From assembly GCA_047614125.1 (NCBI GenBank), contig JBLHHI010000150.1, forward strand, positions 1 through 6,971: DNA of 6,971 nt. Direction: 5' to 3'. This document shows positions 1-5,997 of the stretch, one piece after another. Origin of the DNA: JBLHHI01 sp047614125. Lineage in GTDB: Bacteria > Bacteroidota > Bacteroidia > NS11-12g > UBA9320. Numbering within the stretch: position 1 is the stretch's first letter; every line of letters begins with the position of its first letter. Below the pieces are notes generated by a model. The model had not been told where the DNA came from. It worked only from the letters and a program-made list of their open reading frames with translations, and searched no databases. The translations under genes were made by a program, and so were the position numbers.

Positions 1-47
1 TCGCTGTAACGACGAACTGGACGAAGTTGCTTCTTTTTCTGTGACAT
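1..47 (-). CDS. IS3-type transposase OrfA, N-terminal fragment
   Basis: The frame opens at ATG 47-45 and reads MSQKKKQLRPVRRYS before running off the window. IS3-family OrfA proteins begin with a short, very basic segment followed by a helix-turn-helix that binds the IS ends (family knowledge). The visible 15 residues fit the start of such a protein, often continuing as RxYSxxFK, but the helix-turn-helix is not in view. The call rests on this basic start, the adjacent terminal repeat, and the matching repeat beside a clear IS3-type OrfB at the other side of the window. There is no evident Shine-Dalgarno sequence. Confidence 0.6.
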   Translation of the reverse strand, partial: MSQKKKQLRPVRRYS

Positions 48-78
48 TTTTCTAAGTTTAAAAACTCTAAAATGTGAC
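41..78 (-). promoter_or_regulatory. Possible hairpin masking the OrfA start
   Basis: On the minus strand GTCACATTTT (78-69) can pair with AAAATGTCAC (50-41), with one C-C mismatch in ten pairs and an 18-base loop. The 3' arm contains the OrfA ATG at 47-45. In other insertion sequences such as IS10, hairpins near the end hide the transposase start in transcripts that read in from outside. That role here is inference from sequence alone; the pairing may be a by-product of repeated end motifs. Confidence 0.3.
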
Positions 79-92
79 AACTTTTTTCAGTC
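69..92 (-). repeat. IS terminal inverted repeat (upstream end, IRL)
   Basis: Read on the minus strand from 92, the sequence begins GACTGAAAAAAGTTGTCAC and continues ATTTT. It matches the plus-strand sequence starting at 6043 (GACTGAAAGAGGTTGTCAC) at 17 of 19 positions. One sits upstream of an OrfA start and the other downstream of an OrfB stop, which is the arrangement expected for the left and right ends of one IS type. A target-site duplication cannot be judged, because the far end of each element lies outside the window. Confidence 0.75.
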
Positions 93-947
93 TTAGTCAT
101 CAAAGAACTCAATAAAGCCAATATTTAATGGATTTTCATTGGCAATTTTCTTATCCGTTACCACGGCTAAAACGTTTCCTAAGTGGTTGGCCAATTCATA
201 CACCTTTCTCCCTAGGTGACGGCGTGTAATGCTTTCATCCGACATAGAAACGGTGTATACCGTTGTTAATGTGCCTTGAATATTACTCAATTCTGTACTC
301 CAATACGTAGTAATCGACATTGGGTCGTTTACATCCACATGAGGCATCATTACGGAGTTGTTTAAGTCCGCACTCATCTCAGGCATTATCAAGGTATTAA
401 AATCATTGGTTACATGCAAGTTGTAGTCTTTAAACGCACACATGTACGAAATTAGTCCATCCATCCATATATCAAAATTGCTTTGATTCATAATGTTGTC
501 GTGTGCTTGAACAATCGCATTCCTGAAATCTTGAAAAACGGCACTGCTTACATTGCTCAAATTGGCCTTGGTCAGCATGTCTGTTATCATTTGGTCAAAG
601 CTCGGATCGTTGGGGTCTATGTTGTACAAATCATGCGGTGTGAGTTCACCCAAACAGTTTTGCTCGGTTAAAACCAATTGCGGCCGATACATGCCCAATC
701 GAGAACTTCCGTAAATGTGTGCTTCTTCCCATGACATTTCTGATCCCAATTGGGCATAGGTAGCCATTACGTTGCCTGAGGCATCGCGTACATACCATGT
801 TGTTTTCCACTCATCCGAACTTAACAAGTTGCCGGAAACATCGCGCGGTTTTTCAATCTTTCTGATTCTATTGCCAGTGGCATCGTACGAAAAGGCTAAG
901 TCGGAAAACTGGTGTCCCGTGGCTTCACGAAAGACCCTGAAATGAAT
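93..947 (-). pseudogene. RHS/YD-repeat protein remnant, broken at both ends
   Basis: The open frame runs from 947 to TAA at 95-93. Homology starts at about 929 and reads through FSYDATGNRI, a YD-type repeat. It continues with WYVRDASGNVMATY (about 788-747), HIYGSSRLGMY (about 716-684) and YELANHLGNVLAVVTDKK (about 200-147). These are landmarks of the RHS-associated core of Bacteroidota surface or secreted RHS proteins. Complete members have many upstream YD repeats and end with a YYPFG-like segment, an NGKE block and a Y-D-P-R-x-G-R-W motif. All of these are absent. The 5' side stops at a palindromic repeat (934-954) that puts a TGA in frame at 950-948. The 3' side stops at the IS end at 92. 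The first start-type codon in frame is a TTG at 827 inside the homologous region, so no credible start exists. About 155 residues between RLGMY and YELANHLG are not RHS-like. I infer a dead fragment. Confidence 0.8.
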
Positions 948-954
948 TCAGGGT
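934..954. repeat. Palindromic REP-like repeat
   Basis: The arms ACCCTGAA (934-941) and TTCAGGGT (947-954) are perfect reverse complements around a 5-base loop, ATGAA. Flanking AGA and GACG complete a pattern like the dispersed CCTGAA...TTCAGG repeats that I recall from many Bacteroidota intergenic regions; this cannot be confirmed from a single copy. It lies exactly where the RHS remnant loses its 5' part and downstream of the DUF1272 gene, so it could also act as a weak transcript-end hairpin. No T-tract follows on the minus strand beyond CTTT. Confidence 0.6.
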
Positions 955-955
955 G

Positions 956-1065
956 ACGATTTCGTTGGCCAAGAATGTTTCGATTATTTTAAATGAGATC
1001 CTTGGTCACAGCAATACAAGCTTTGCGACAGACCAACAGATAAATAGGGATAATGCGCTTCCCAA
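956..1065. other. Short spacer without a recognisable gene
   Basis: I see no gene-like frame, RHS homology or promoter match between the palindromic repeat and the stop of the DUF1272 gene. Translating the minus strand in the frame of the RHS remnant gives no YD-repeat residues, so the lost RHS 5' part is not simply frameshifted here. Confidence 0.5.
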
Positions 1066-1281
1066 TTACTTCATGGATTGTGCAGGATATTTCTCCAGCT
1101 GATTTTCCGGCCGAATTGGGCGTCTTTCAAAGCCTCCTCCGCAATTTAGACATTGGTTGTTTAACACCCCTTCAACGCATCTTTGGCAAAAGCTGGATTC
1201 GAAACTACATATCATAGCCTCCCTGCTCGTAGGAGGAAGTAAAGTGCCACATTGTTCACAGCTCGGTCCTAAATCTAACAA
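1066..1281 (-). CDS. DUF1272 family small cysteine-rich protein
   Basis: The 71-residue product matches the DUF1272 pattern closely: an ML-start, CxxC at residues 8-11, EAMICSFE at 21-28, FCxxC at 31-35, CLNCGGGFERRPIRP at 44-58. Seven cysteines (8, 11, 25, 32, 35, 44, 47), mostly in CxxC pairs, suggest zinc binding in a ribbon or RING-like fold. The cellular role of the family is unknown. It is cytosolic by appearance, with no signal peptide or membrane segment. The start is a TTG at 1281-1279: a TAA lies two codons upstream, and the family N-terminus begins at exactly this position, so no ATG start is available. The start is 8 bases after the stop of the exported-protein gene, suggesting one transcript and coupled translation. 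Length is normal for the family. Confidence 0.85.
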   Translation of the reverse strand: MLDLGPSCEQCGTLLPPTSREAMICSFESSFCQRCVEGVLNNQCLNCGGGFERRPIRPENQLEKYPAQSMK

Positions 1282-1289
1282 AGCTTATC

Positions 1290-1835
1290 TTATGGAGTAA
1301 AGTCGAACGAATCGAAAAACCGCTTTTGCGTCTCATAACCATCTTCCGACGCTTCAGACATGGTTTGAAGCATGTACATTCTATTCTTTATCAAAAACAT
1401 GCGGATTTTTGAAATGTTTCCACCATCTTTAATTTTAAACTTGACGTCTCGCCCCTCGTATCCGTGTTGTTTAATCTTCTTTTTGGAAATGACTTCGCCA
1501 TCAACCTTCGAGATGGCTCCATTCATCGCACCTTCGTAAAACCCGTCCAAGAATTCCTCACTGCCATCGTTCACAAAGCCCGCCGGATACGCCGTGTAAT
1601 TTACCATATAAAGCAAGTTGTCGTCTGCGTACCCTGGATTATAAATCATCATATTCAGCTTGATCTTACCAAGTACAGAACGAATTTTCATAACCGACTT
1701 TGTTGGCTTTCCAGGAAAGGATATAGAATAGTTAAACTTTGTTGATTCGTATTTGTACCATTCTTCTTCCGTTGTAAAACTAAGCGAAGAAGTTACGAAG
1801 GCCGTGAGAAATAACAGGCAGATTACTTTGTTCAT
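1290..1835 (-). CDS. Small exported protein, PsbP-like pattern
   Basis: The 181-residue protein opens with a classic signal peptide: basic MNK, a hydrophobic core (residues 4-16), and a likely signal peptidase I site after SLS or SLSF (about residue 19-20). There is no lipobox cysteine. The mature part has FNYSISFPGKPTKS (34-47) and ends with FLIKNRMYMLQTMSEAS...YETQKRFFDSFDF. This F-x-x-x-F-P-x-x-P opening and closing 'F..SF.F' pattern recurs in small secreted proteins of Bacteroidota with a PsbP/MOG1-like alpha-beta fold. That assignment is by pattern only, and the function is unknown. The start is ATG at 1835-1833. The 96-base gap upstream (1836-1931) may carry its promoter; TTTATTTG within it is 7 of 8 to the -7 consensus, too weak to annotate. 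The DUF1272 gene follows 8 bases downstream. Confidence 0.75.
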   Translation of the reverse strand: MNKVICLLFLTAFVTSSLSFTTEEEWYKYESTKFNYSISFPGKPTKSVMKIRSVLGKIKLNMMIYNPGYADDNLLYMVNYTAYPAGFVNDGSEEFLDGFYEGAMNGAISKVDGEVISKKKIKQHGYEGRDVKFKIKDGGNISKIRMFLIKNRMYMLQTMSEASEDGYETQKRFFDSFDFTP

Positions 1836-1931
1836 TGCTGTGGATTATTTGATAAACAAATAAAGCAATTTTTCGCTTATTAGGCTGGATTTTTAGAGAA
1901 ATTATATCTTTATAAACCGCGATTTGGAACC
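1836..1931. other. Intergenic spacer, probable promoter region
   Basis: This 96-base AT-rich gap separates the GNAT gene from the exported-protein gene. It holds a one-mismatch version of the -7 box (TTTATTTG on the minus strand) and a short AAGC/GCTT inverted repeat around an A-rich centre. Neither is strong enough to call as a promoter or terminator alone. The gap is far larger than those inside the gene pairs on either side, so a new transcription unit probably starts here (inference). Confidence 0.3.
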
Positions 1932-2372
1932 TTAACTGAGTATGCGGTGGTAGTTAAGCGTGCCTCCGTCTGCAGACTGCAAAGTGAAACCGTTGCGCTC
2001 TACAACCTTTATGGATGCAGGGTTTGAGCTCTTAATGGCACATTTGAAACTTCCTTTCTTCCCATATAAATGCAGGAACATGATGAGTTGACCCAATTTT
2101 TTCCCTATGAAATCTGGATTAATCATGTAGGACAAGATGTGATCGCCGTTCTCAACTTTTTCGTCGCGAATGGTGGCAACCGGTTCGTCATCAACTATTA
2201 ATAGGTTTTGAAGTATGTTGTGATTCGACAGCAAGCGGTTAAGATATGCTTTATGCGATTCTGCGTCTATAATATCCGTGTTAAACGAATTCTGTCGTAC
2301 ATCCGGATGATTCCTCCAGCTCAGCAGAATGGGCCAATCATCAAAAGTTATTGGTCGAAGCTCTGTGTTCAT
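1932..2372 (-). CDS. GNAT family N-acetyltransferase (RimJ/RimL or PseH-like)
   Basis: The 146-residue product fits the acetyl-CoA-dependent GNAT fold. The N-terminal LRPITFDDWPILLSWRNHP (5-23) is the usual beta1-alpha1 of RimJ/RimL and PseH-type enzymes. SYMINPDFIGKKLGQ (81-95) sits where the acetyl-CoA pyrophosphate loop belongs, although the loop (GKKLG) departs from the common R/QxxGxG form. NPASIKVVERNGF (117-129) is the conserved late N-x-x-S-x-x-x-x-x-x-x-G-F motif. Its ATG (2372-2370) shares base 2372 with the neuB stop codon (TAATG), so translation is almost certainly coupled. The coupling suggests the acceptor is a sugar amine in the nonulosonate pathway, such as the 4-amino sugar precursor acetylated by PseH in pseudaminate synthesis. 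That substrate is inference; a ribosomal-protein acetyltransferase role cannot be excluded. No signal peptide; cytosolic. Confidence 0.8.
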   Translation of the reverse strand: MNTELRPITFDDWPILLSWRNHPDVRQNSFNTDIIDAESHKAYLNRLLSNHNILQNLLIVDDEPVATIRDEKVENGDHILSYMINPDFIGKKLGQLIMFLHLYGKKGSFKCAIKSSNPASIKVVERNGFTLQSADGGTLNYHRILS

Positions 2373-3367
2373 TACAATTGTAAATCATGGATTTTTATAA
2401 GTGAATTAGACGGAAGATCTTTATTCACCCGCCTACCTAAAACATCATGGTATTGTGAAGCGGGAATGCATCCTTCGAAAAATGGACGCATGGTTGTAGT
2501 GTTTTCTATGGTAAGTTCATCTCCTTTTTTGAGAGGAAGTCTTGATACGACCGATCGACGGGCATGAACAAAAGCCTTTTCAGAAGCAGTTAATTCGTTC
2601 GTACGCATATTGGTTGCTTGTTCGGCCAAACGTATGAAACCAACCATTTCAGCCAGCTCTTCCGGCTCAAGTGCAAAACTGTGATCTGGCCCAGGCAGTG
2701 AACGATTTATCGTAAAATGTTTTTCAATCACATCAGCCCCCATGGCAACAGCAAGTGCCGGTGTTAAAACGGAGGTTGTATGATCCGAAAATCCGCACCG
2801 GAACCGATCATCTTGATGCAACATCGCTACCATCTGCAAATTTGCGTCGTTTATAGGTGTTGGATACGCATTGTTGCAATGCAGTAGTGTTAAATCATTG
2901 TTATACTTCGAGGCTATTTCTACAATCCGTTCTATGTACTCCAACTTATAACCTAGGCCCATCGAAACAATTAACGGAAGTTTGGCCGAGGCTACCATTT
3001 CAACAAAGCGAAAATCGGTGGATTCAAATCCCGCGATTTTTAGGCGTTTAACGCCTAAATCTACCAACTGGCTTACCGCCGCTTCGTCGAAGGGAGTCGA
3101 CATAAACTCAATGCCCTGATCATCGCAGTACGCTTTTAAATCCTTTTGCCATGCTCGAGGAAGCTCGATGTCTTTTATTAATTGGTTGATGTTTGAATAT
3201 CCTGCAAAATTGGGTGTGTTTTTGGCATACAACGTTTCTGAAGAATACGTCTGAAATTTGACCGCATCGCTGCCCGATTTCTTTGCTGCATCGATCAACT
3301 GTTTAGCACGATCGAAATCGCGATTATGGTTCGCTCCGGCTTCGGCAATAACAAATGTTTTACTCAT
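2372..3367 (-). CDS. neuB: NeuB-family nonulosonate (sialic-acid-like) synthase
   Basis: This enzyme family condenses phosphoenolpyruvate with an N-acetylated hexosamine to give a nine-carbon acid: neuraminate (NeuB), legionaminate (LegI) or pseudaminate (PseI). The 331-residue product has the TIM-barrel landmarks in order: FVIAEAGANHNRD (5-17), AVKFQT (35-40), FMSTPFD (88-94), LKIAGFE (109-115), LLHCNNAYPTP (161-171), GFSDHT (192-197) and EKHFTINRSLPGPDH (215-229). The C-terminal SAF/antifreeze-like domain covers about 270-328, starting at ARRSVV and including LPLKKGDELT. The LKIAGFE motif leans towards PseI (KIASFE), while GPDH resembles NeuB/LegI, so the substrate is not resolved. I chose ATG 3367-3365 because the family homology starts just after it; a GTG at 3385 would add six residues and almost no leader after the predicted promoter. 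It is coupled to the GNAT gene by TAATG. No NeuA, NeuC or other pathway gene is visible in the window. Confidence 0.9.
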   Translation of the reverse strand: MSKTFVIAEAGANHNRDFDRAKQLIDAAKKSGSDAVKFQTYSSETLYAKNTPNFAGYSNINQLIKDIELPRAWQKDLKAYCDDQGIEFMSTPFDEAAVSQLVDLGVKRLKIAGFESTDFRFVEMVASAKLPLIVSMGLGYKLEYIERIVEIASKYNNDLTLLHCNNAYPTPINDANLQMVAMLHQDDRFRCGFSDHTTSVLTPALAVAMGADVIEKHFTINRSLPGPDHSFALEPEELAEMVGFIRLAEQATNMRTNELTASEKAFVHARRSVVSRLPLKKGDELTIENTTTMRPFFEGCIPASQYHDVLGRRVNKDLPSNSLIKIHDLQL

Positions 3368-3399
3368 AATTTTATACAAGTACACTTTCTATGAAAATG

Positions 3400-3407
3400 C
3401 AAAAGTA
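3400..3407 (-). promoter_or_regulatory. Candidate Bacteroidota -7 box upstream of neuB
   Basis: TACTTTTG on the minus strand is a perfect TAnnTTTG match in the 81-base gap between the WD40 gene and neuB. It predicts transcription starting near 3393 and a leader of about 25 bases before the ATG at 3367. No TTG -33 element is visible at the usual distance of about 19-21 bases, so support is partial. It would make neuB and the GNAT gene a separate transcription unit from the operon upstream. Confidence 0.4.
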
Positions 3408-3448
3408 CGTATTGACTGAACGGATTGATTTCGGCATATAAAATAATT

Positions 3449-4297
3449 CTAAGTCGGCTCCAGCTTCCAACGAATCAACGAGCGATCATCCGAACAACTG
3501 ATAAACTCCCGTTCATTAATCCAAGCCACTTTGTTGATGCAATTTGTGTGAGATGCATACCGGTCTATGTCGATAACCTTTTGCAAATCAAGAGCTTCAT
3601 TCCAAATCTTAATGGTCTTATCCATGCTGCAACTCAACAGTTGGGCGCCGTTCCACGCCAATGATTTAACCTGATACATATGGGCTGAAACAGAAAATAC
3701 TTCCTTCATTAAACTCAAATCCCAGGCCTTAATTGCGCCATCTCTGCCCGCACTTAGCAGCGTTTGCTCATCAATAGAGCACATGGCAAAAACCGAATTG
3801 GTGTGTCCCTTTAAAACATGCGATACCCTTTTTTCTGTTTCATTAAAGAGGTGGATGTTGTGGTCTGAGCACCCAATGGCAAGTCCATTGGATGTTAACT
3901 CTGTGCAGCGAACACTCAGTGATGATATTTGGTAATCCACATCGTCATATCGAAATATCCCATCTTCTCCTCCACTGTACCCGTTGCCAAGAGCAAAAAC
4001 ACCGCCTCGATGTAAAACTACATCCTTCAACAACTTCTTTTCGGTTAAAGATATGTCGTAGATCCGACCCGATTTACTTCCAACGCGCAACACATTGCCA
4101 AACAGCGCAATAGAATACAGCGCCTCCGAAGTTTGAAGAATCATTTTACCTTGAGCTTTCTTGTTCAAGCTCCAAGCAATAACACATCCATCGGCCCCAG
4201 CGGAATAAATAACATTCCGTTTGTGGTCAATTTCGAAGGCATACACCGAATCTTTGTGCCCTGCGTATTGTTCAAGTTTTACAATGTTAAATGGCAT
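3449..4297 (-). CDS. WD40 repeat protein, single seven-bladed propeller
   Basis: The 282 residues divide into about seven units of 40, enough for one beta-propeller and little else. Canonical repeats lie at about 12-44 (AGHKDSVYAF ... GCVIAWSL), 162-194 (LKGHTNSVFA ... GAIKAWDL), 202-233 (SAHMYQVKSL ... KTIKIWN) and 249-278 (SHTNCINKVA ... SLIRWKL). Three weaker repeats lie between 54 and 151. There is no signal peptide, membrane segment or catalytic domain, so it is probably a cytosolic protein-binding scaffold. The ATG at 4297-4295 is only 2 bases after the NdpA-type gene's TAG, so the two are almost certainly co-translated. A partner relationship with that protein is a reasonable inference but not shown by the sequence. 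Similarity to eukaryotic WD40 proteins is general to the fold and does not indicate transfer. Confidence 0.9.
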   Translation of the reverse strand: MPFNIVKLEQYAGHKDSVYAFEIDHKRNVIYSAGADGCVIAWSLNKKAQGKMILQTSEALYSIALFGNVLRVGSKSGRIYDISLTEKKLLKDVVLHRGGVFALGNGYSGGEDGIFRYDDVDYQISSLSVRCTELTSNGLAIGCSDHNIHLFNETEKRVSHVLKGHTNSVFAMCSIDEQTLLSAGRDGAIKAWDLSLMKEVFSVSAHMYQVKSLAWNGAQLLSCSMDKTIKIWNEALDLQKVIDIDRYASHTNCINKVAWINEREFISCSDDRSLIRWKLEPT

Positions 4298-4299
4298 AC

Positions 4300-5346
4300 C
4301 TACTGTTCATCTTCATAATAGATTTTGTAGTATTTCCGACCATCCGCTTCCTTGCCTTTTTCAATTAGGTTCCGGTTTCCATGGATGTATATGTGAAAGT
4401 TCTTATCGAGCTTAAGCACACTCTTAAATACCCGTGCCTGCTTTTTAACGGCTTGTGCAGATATTTCAAAGTCGTCGAAGTTTGGAACTTCGTTTTCAGA
4501 TCGATAGGCTTGATCGAACGTTCGGAATGAAGAAATCACGTTTTCATCTTTAAAAACTTGCTCTTCAAAGTCGTTTTTGTTAAACGTTTCGTTTGATTTA
4601 AAGTAGTCGACTGATCGATTTAGCAAGTCGATTTGATCGGCCTTACTTACCTCAAATTCTTCGGTTAACTGCTTGGTTACAAAGTTTTTAGTAATGCTCA
4701 AAAAATCTTTGGTATGGTGGTAGTCGTCGCTGCACGGTCGTACATTCAAAAACTTTTCCTTCCAAAATAGAGCCTCGCCAGCCTTGTTTGATTTATCGAT
4801 GATGCCCAGCTTGAACCCCGTTTCAACATCGGTATTTAAGATTATACACCCCTTGTCCATCTTGTTAATATTTATGCCGTCTTCGCACTCCAAGATGAAA
4901 TTTTTCTGCGCCGAATGAACCTTAATAAAGGGTTGCTTACTTTCCGATTTAAAAATTCCTATGGCATCGGTTCGCACTCCATCCACAGCAATGTTTTTGA
5001 TGTGGGCCACGAATAAATCGCCTGTTTTAATTTGAGGATGCTCCGAAATGGCGTACAAGTGCTTAGCCGCATCCACACTCTTATTCAAGAAGCTCTCGGG
5101 TTGCTCAAACATTTGATTAACAAAGGTATAGACCGGATTCAGGTGAACATCTCCGTTCGAAAAATCGAATCGATGATATTCAACTTCGCCAAAAGGACTT
5201 AGAAAATATGTGAGCAAGGCCTGTGATAAACCCGGGTTGGAAAGCGGCACCAATTCCTCAGAAAGCGAGAGAGCTTCGTTGTTGTTTTTATTGCCAACCT
5301 TGTGCACAGCCAATTTGGACAGAATGGATTCTGAAAAATCAATCAT
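4300..5346 (-). CDS. ndpA: Nucleoid-associated protein, NdpA/YejK family
   Basis: The 348-residue product has the length and landmarks of the 37-kDa nucleoid-associated protein family: an early HKVGNK (15-20), KTGDLFVAHI (107-116), AIGIFKSE (128-135), NKMDKGCIILN (161-171), SFRTFD (273-278), and a C-terminal LDKNFHIYIHGN (313-324) followed by GRKYYKIYY. Family members bind the nucleoid; E. coli YejK has been reported to interact with type II topoisomerases (established knowledge, not visible here). It is acidic in stretches, cytosolic, with no signal peptide. The ATG (5346-5344) lies 9 bases after the FAHD-gene stop, and its TAG lies 2 bases before the WD40 start, placing it in the middle of a three-gene operon. 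The family is found in accessory regions as well as chromosomal backbones, but nothing in base use here marks it as foreign. Confidence 0.88.
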   Translation of the reverse strand: MIDFSESILSKLAVHKVGNKNNNEALSLSEELVPLSNPGLSQALLTYFLSPFGEVEYHRFDFSNGDVHLNPVYTFVNQMFEQPESFLNKSVDAAKHLYAISEHPQIKTGDLFVAHIKNIAVDGVRTDAIGIFKSESKQPFIKVHSAQKNFILECEDGININKMDKGCIILNTDVETGFKLGIIDKSNKAGEALFWKEKFLNVRPCSDDYHHTKDFLSITKNFVTKQLTEEFEVSKADQIDLLNRSVDYFKSNETFNKNDFEEQVFKDENVISSFRTFDQAYRSENEVPNFDDFEISAQAVKKQARVFKSVLKLDKNFHIYIHGNRNLIEKGKEADGRKYYKIYYEDEQ

Positions 5347-5355
5347 CTTGCAAAG

Positions 5356-5964
5356 CTACCGCACTTTCACTTTCAACAATAATTGTTTGCCAATAAAGCC
5401 TTCTAAAAGATCGCCCTTTGCAACGGGGCCAACGCCTTCGGGTGTTCCCGAAAAAATTAAATCTCCAATTTTTAGTGTAAAATACTTCGAGGTATGTTCA
5501 ATGAGCTCCCCGAACGAGAACAACATATCCGACGTATTGCCTTTTTGCACTATTTCTCCGTTTTTTCGAAGTTCGAAGTTGAGGTTACCGAGGTTTTGAC
5601 CTTCAACCGGTATCCATTCTCCTACTACCGCGCTGCTGTCGAAGGCCTTAGCCTTTTCCCAAGGAAGGCCCTTTTCTTTTAATTTTTGTTGGACATCTCG
5701 GGCAGTAAAATCCAACCCAATGGTCATTTCTGCAAAGTATTTGTGTGCAAATTTTGACTGGATGTGCTTTCCCAATCGGTTTATCTTTATCACTATTTCT
5801 GCCTCATAGTGAACATCGTTGGTGAAATCTGGGATGAAAAACGCATCCCGCTGGCGCATGATGGCACTGTCGGGTTTCATAAAGATTACGGGCTCATCGG
5901 GAATGGTATTTCCCAACTCGAGCGCGTGTCTTCCGTAGTTTCTACCGATGCAAATGATCTTCAT
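5356..5964 (-). CDS. FAHD1-like fumarylacetoacetate hydrolase family enzyme
   Basis: The 202-residue protein aligns by eye along its whole length with FAHD1/YcgM-type single-domain enzymes, which cleave acylpyruvates or decarboxylate oxaloacetate using Mg2+ or Mn2+. Visible landmarks are IGRNYGRHALEL (6-17, with His13 and Glu16 at the positions of the catalytic lid pair), EPVIFMKP (24-31) and HYEAE (52-56, metal ligands Glu54 and Glu56). These are followed by GLDFTARDVQ (83-92, metal ligand Asp85), KGLPWEKAKAFD (98-109) and SGTPEGVGPV (172-181). All expected metal ligands are present, so the enzyme should be active. The precise substrate cannot be fixed within this family. It starts at ATG 5964-5962, about 17 bases after the start site predicted from the -7 box at 5987-5994. 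It is the first gene of the operon with the NdpA-type and WD40 genes, and is cytosolic. Confidence 0.9.
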   Translation of the reverse strand: MKIICIGRNYGRHALELGNTIPDEPVIFMKPDSAIMRQRDAFFIPDFTNDVHYEAEIVIKINRLGKHIQSKFAHKYFAEMTIGLDFTARDVQQKLKEKGLPWEKAKAFDSSAVVGEWIPVEGQNLGNLNFELRKNGEIVQKGNTSDMLFSFGELIEHTSKYFTLKIGDLIFSGTPEGVGPVAKGDLLEGFIGKQLLLKVKVR

Positions 5965-5986
5965 TTTGTTACCATAATTGTTGGTG

Positions 5987-5994
5987 CAAACGTA
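5987..5994 (-). promoter_or_regulatory. Candidate Bacteroidota -7 box for the FAHD operon
   Basis: TACGTTTG on the minus strand matches TAnnTTTG perfectly and lies 22 bases upstream of the ATG at 5964. That gives a short leader of about 17 bases. The -33 region falls inside the 14-base tandem repeat (5998-6034) and shows no clear TTG. The position at the head of a three-gene operon supports the call. Confidence 0.45.
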
Positions 5995-5997
5995 GGG

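Larger units (their letters stand above)
1..92 (-). mobile_element. 5' end of an IS3-type insertion sequence (left edge)
   Basis: This is the upstream end of an insertion sequence that continues beyond the left edge. Seen directly: a terminal repeat reading GACTGAAAAAAGTTGTCAC on the minus strand from base 92, a 26-base AT-rich leader, then an ATG at 47-45 opening a basic reading frame typical of OrfA proteins. The repeat matches the one at 6043-6065 next to an IS3-type OrfB, so both ends probably belong to the same IS type. The exact outer boundary is uncertain by about 3 bases, because the element could start at GACTGAAA or at TGAAA. The element abuts the stop codon of the RHS remnant with no intervening base. 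Confidence 0.75.

Noticed and set aside
825..827. TTG as a start codon for the RHS remnant
   Set aside because: The frame continues upstream to 947 with clear YD-repeat residues, so this Leu codon is internal.
1861..1880. Short AAGC/GCTT inverted repeat as an intrinsic terminator
   Set aside because: The stem is only 4 bp and no T-tract follows on the transcribed strand, so it is too weak to annotate.
2208..2567. Open plus-strand frame of 119 codons
   Set aside because: It lies opposite the coupled neuB and GNAT genes, which have clear family motifs; its product is compositionally odd and resembles nothing known.
3368..3385. GTG start for NeuB six codons upstream of the chosen ATG
   Set aside because: Family homology begins right after the ATG at 3367, and the GTG would leave only about 8 bases after the predicted transcription start.
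5210..5599. Open plus-strand frame of 129 codons
   Set aside because: It is antisense to the NdpA-type and FAHD1-like genes, both well supported, and crosses their boundary; no motif or promoter supports it.
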